From the NCBI RefSeq assembly GCF_030408555.1, contig NZ_CP047048.1:2294001-2358000 (forward strand): DNA of 64,000 bases. Reading direction: 5' to 3'. Of the stretch, positions 62,537 to 64,000 are shown in pieces (position 1 is the first letter of the stretch; the number at the start of each line of letters is the position of its first letter). The notes beneath the pieces were generated by a model, which saw nothing but the letters and a program-made list of their open reading frames with translations, ran no database searches and was not told the origin of the DNA. The DNA comes from Corynebacterium aurimucosum (GTDB taxonomy: Bacteria > Actinomycetota > Actinomycetes > Mycobacteriales > Mycobacteriaceae). Both the position numbers and the translations under genes were made by a program.

Positions 62537-63474
62537 CGCAGCTGGGCTTCGAGCACATCCTGCGCGAAGTCCCACAACGGGGTCTTTACCCCAGCTTTGG
62601 CGCCCATGCGTCGGATAGCTCCGACCTGGGCGTCAAGTTCGTTTGGTAGACCTTCTTTGATGTCGCGCTGCATGGAGGACGTGTTATCCGGGTGCTGCTG
62701 GCGGGCAAACTCCATGGTTTGCTCGACCACATTGTCAGGCAGGTCCACGCCAAGTGCACGTCCAACAGACTCGACTTCCCGCATGAAGGCCTCAAGCTGG
62801 CCGGGGATTTCCTGGCAAAGGTAGCCAATCGGTTTATCCACCAAGGCGCCCAGAGTGCCGGTAGGGGTAACGAACATGGCTTTCGACCAGACGTCGACAA
62901 GCGCTGCGTCGTGGAACTTGCTGGAGGCACCCGCCTCTTTCAGCGCGGCCGCCAGATCCTCACCTGTACGGCGCAGTGACTCCGGCGCATCAGCACTCAA
63001 CGGACCAAAAGCCAAAGCCAAAGGCCCCGGATTGCGCTTGATCTGCGCCGGGCCCAGACGGGTGGCATAAACACGGGCAACCCCAGCAAGGATGTTTTCC
63101 TCCCCGAATTCCTCGGCCGCAAGGTACGGAATCTCGACCGAGTTGTGCGTGGTCACCACCGGGATACCCTGCAGGACCTCGCGGTCCTCCGCGCTGCCAA
63201 AGGTCTCATTGCCCGGCAGCGCCTTCGACGCGATAATCGCCACGTCCAGCCCACCCAAGAGCTCCTTGACCTCAGCAAAGGATTGCGCAGCCGGGACCTT
63301 AATAACCTCGGTGGTGGTGGGTTCCGCGTGGGCGTCGATCAGCGTCACGCCCGTCTCCCCCAGCACCCGCAAGGTCTCACCACGGGCGACGAAGGCGACG
63401 TCGTGACCCGCTGCTTTCAGTTTTCCGCCAAAGTATCCGCCGATGGCGCCTGCTCCCAGAATTCCAATCTTCAT
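62527..63474 (-). CDS. panE: 2-dehydropantoate 2-reductase (ketopantoate reductase)
   Basis: 315 residues. Rossmann motif MKIGILGAGAIGGYFGGKL at the N-terminus, catalytic Lys in VWSKAMFVTPTGTLGAL (about 195), and the NELDAQVGAIRRMGAKAGVKTP end typical of PanE/ApbA. NADPH-dependent reduction of ketopantoate to pantoate. GGAG 4 nt before the start. It follows panC by 39 bp in the same direction, so the pair supplies pantoate and pantothenate. In C. glutamicum IlvC also does this reaction. Confidence 0.9.
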   Translation of the reverse strand: MKIGILGAGAIGGYFGGKLKAAGHDVAFVARGETLRVLGETGVTLIDAHAEPTTTEVIKVPAAQSFAEVKELLGGLDVAIIASKALPGNETFGSAEDREVLQGIPVVTTHNSVEIPYLAAEEFGEENILAGVARVYATRLGPAQIKRNPGPLALAFGPLSADAPESLRRTGEDLAAALKEAGASSKFHDAALVDVWSKAMFVTPTGTLGALVDKPIGYLCQEIPGQLEAFMREVESVGRALGVDLPDNVVEQTMEFARQQHPDNTSSMQRDIKEGLPNELDAQVGAIRRMGAKAGVKTPLWDFAQDVLEAQLRSS

Positions 63475-63513
63475 GTCTCCAACCTAACTGGTGGAGACCT
63501 GCGCCACAGACTT

Positions 63514-64000
63514 TTATCCGCACTGTTCTAAGTTTCGGAAGCCAATTCCCAACGGCACGCCCGCGTTATCGATGAGCCGCACCCCACCAATGGTGGCCGC
63601 GATAAAGAGGCGGGCATCGCCCTCTGCGGGTGGCTCCCCAAGGTCGCGCCCGCGCAGCTCCACGTATTCCGGCTCGACGCCCGCGGCAGTGAGCACCTCA
63701 CGTGCCACACGGACGACTTCCTCGGCCCCGGACTCCGCCGCGTACGCGCCGGCGGTAAGTGCCGCTGACAATGCGCTGGCTTGCTCGCGTGCTTCAGGTG
63801 CCACGTCGGCATTGCGCAGGCTCATCACCACACCATCGGGCATGCGCACCGAGGGCACACCCTGCACACGCGCCCCGATGTGAAGGTCCGTAAAAGCTTG
63901 TTGGGTAGCCACGAGCAGCTCGTAGTCTTTCTCCCCCATGAACACATCACTGGGGCCAAGCGCACAGGTCAGCGCCACTATGCGGGTCAACTCCGCACAG
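63514..64000 (-). CDS. panC: Pantothenate synthetase (partial, 5' end outside window)
   Basis: The last 161 codons of panC; the frame is open to the window edge. FMGEKDYELLVATQQAFTDL (the typical GEKD loop), VPSVRMPDGVVMSLRNADV, and LFIAATIGGVRLIDN match the family; in E. coli PanC the corresponding segments bind ATP and pantoate. It condenses pantoate with beta-alanine. Confidence 0.94.
   Translation of the reverse strand, partial: CAELTRIVALTCALGPSDVFMGEKDYELLVATQQAFTDLHIGARVQGVPSVRMPDGVVMSLRNADVAPEAREQASALSAALTAGAYAAESGAEEVVRVAREVLTAAGVEPEYVELRGRDLGEPPAEGDARLFIAATIGGVRLIDNAGVPLGIGFRNLEQCG

Overview
This window is a GC-rich actinobacterial chromosome segment, almost certainly from a Corynebacterium. 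Gene content and order follow the C. glutamicum chromosome over long stretches: purL-purQ-purS / secreted nuclease / oligopeptidase-purC / purB-purD / HIT / phoS-phoR / pqo / drug exporter-TetR / tRNA-Thr-thrE / otsA-lipoprotein-otsB / LacI regulator / zinc ABC importer / rlmB-cysS-ispF-ispD-carD / lpqE / radA / beta-carbonic anhydrase / mutY / clpC / lysS / panC-panE. Species assignment is not possible from the sequence alone. No prophage, insertion sequence, CRISPR array or rRNA operon was seen; one tRNA is present.

Layout. 1-20 kb holds purine biosynthesis on the minus strand, interrupted by a collagen-like secreted nuclease, a DUF222/HNH endonuclease with a decayed repeat tail, a DUF2334 protein, an oligopeptidase B and a secreted protein. 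The PhoS-PhoR phosphate two-component system and a TipA-like MerR regulator follow. 20-34 kb holds pyruvate:quinone oxidoreductase, a TetR-controlled exporter, ThrE, a lysine-rich basic protein, trehalose synthesis (OtsAB), an IpsA-like LacI regulator, a zinc ABC importer and an esterase. 33.7-35.7 kb is accessory: an ABC-ATPase pseudogene and two overlapping paralogous AAA ATPases. 35.7-47 kb is conserved housekeeping (translation, isoprenoids, CarD, RadA, carbonic anhydrase, MutY), with a tandem pair of tiny secreted proteins and a second ThrE-like exporter inserted. 47-49.5 kb is an unrecognised three-gene membrane module. 49.5-64 kb has a CDF zinc exporter, ClpC, a membrane-anchored pseudokinase, an MFS exporter, two paralogous lipoproteins (one frameshifted at a CT repeat in its signal peptide), LysS, the Tat-exported phosphatase PhoX, and PanE and partial PanC.

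How the parts connect. PhoS-PhoR, the secreted nuclease and PhoX suggest a phosphate-scavenging theme; a direct repeat resembling a PhoR site lies upstream of phoX. The zinc importer and the CDF exporter suggest metal homeostasis. OtsAB serves trehalose supply for the mycolate envelope. Two ThrE-family exporters and tRNA-Thr(UGU) occur in the window.

A recurrent feature is a TAnnnT-type -10 hexamer ending about 7 nt before the start codon, implying leaderless mRNAs for a dozen or more genes. The observations most worth following are the CT-tract frameshift in the lipoprotein gene, the nested perfect inverted repeats beside purB, the pseudokinase, the overlapping ATPase pair, the tiny secreted pair and the unknown 47-49.5 kb module.
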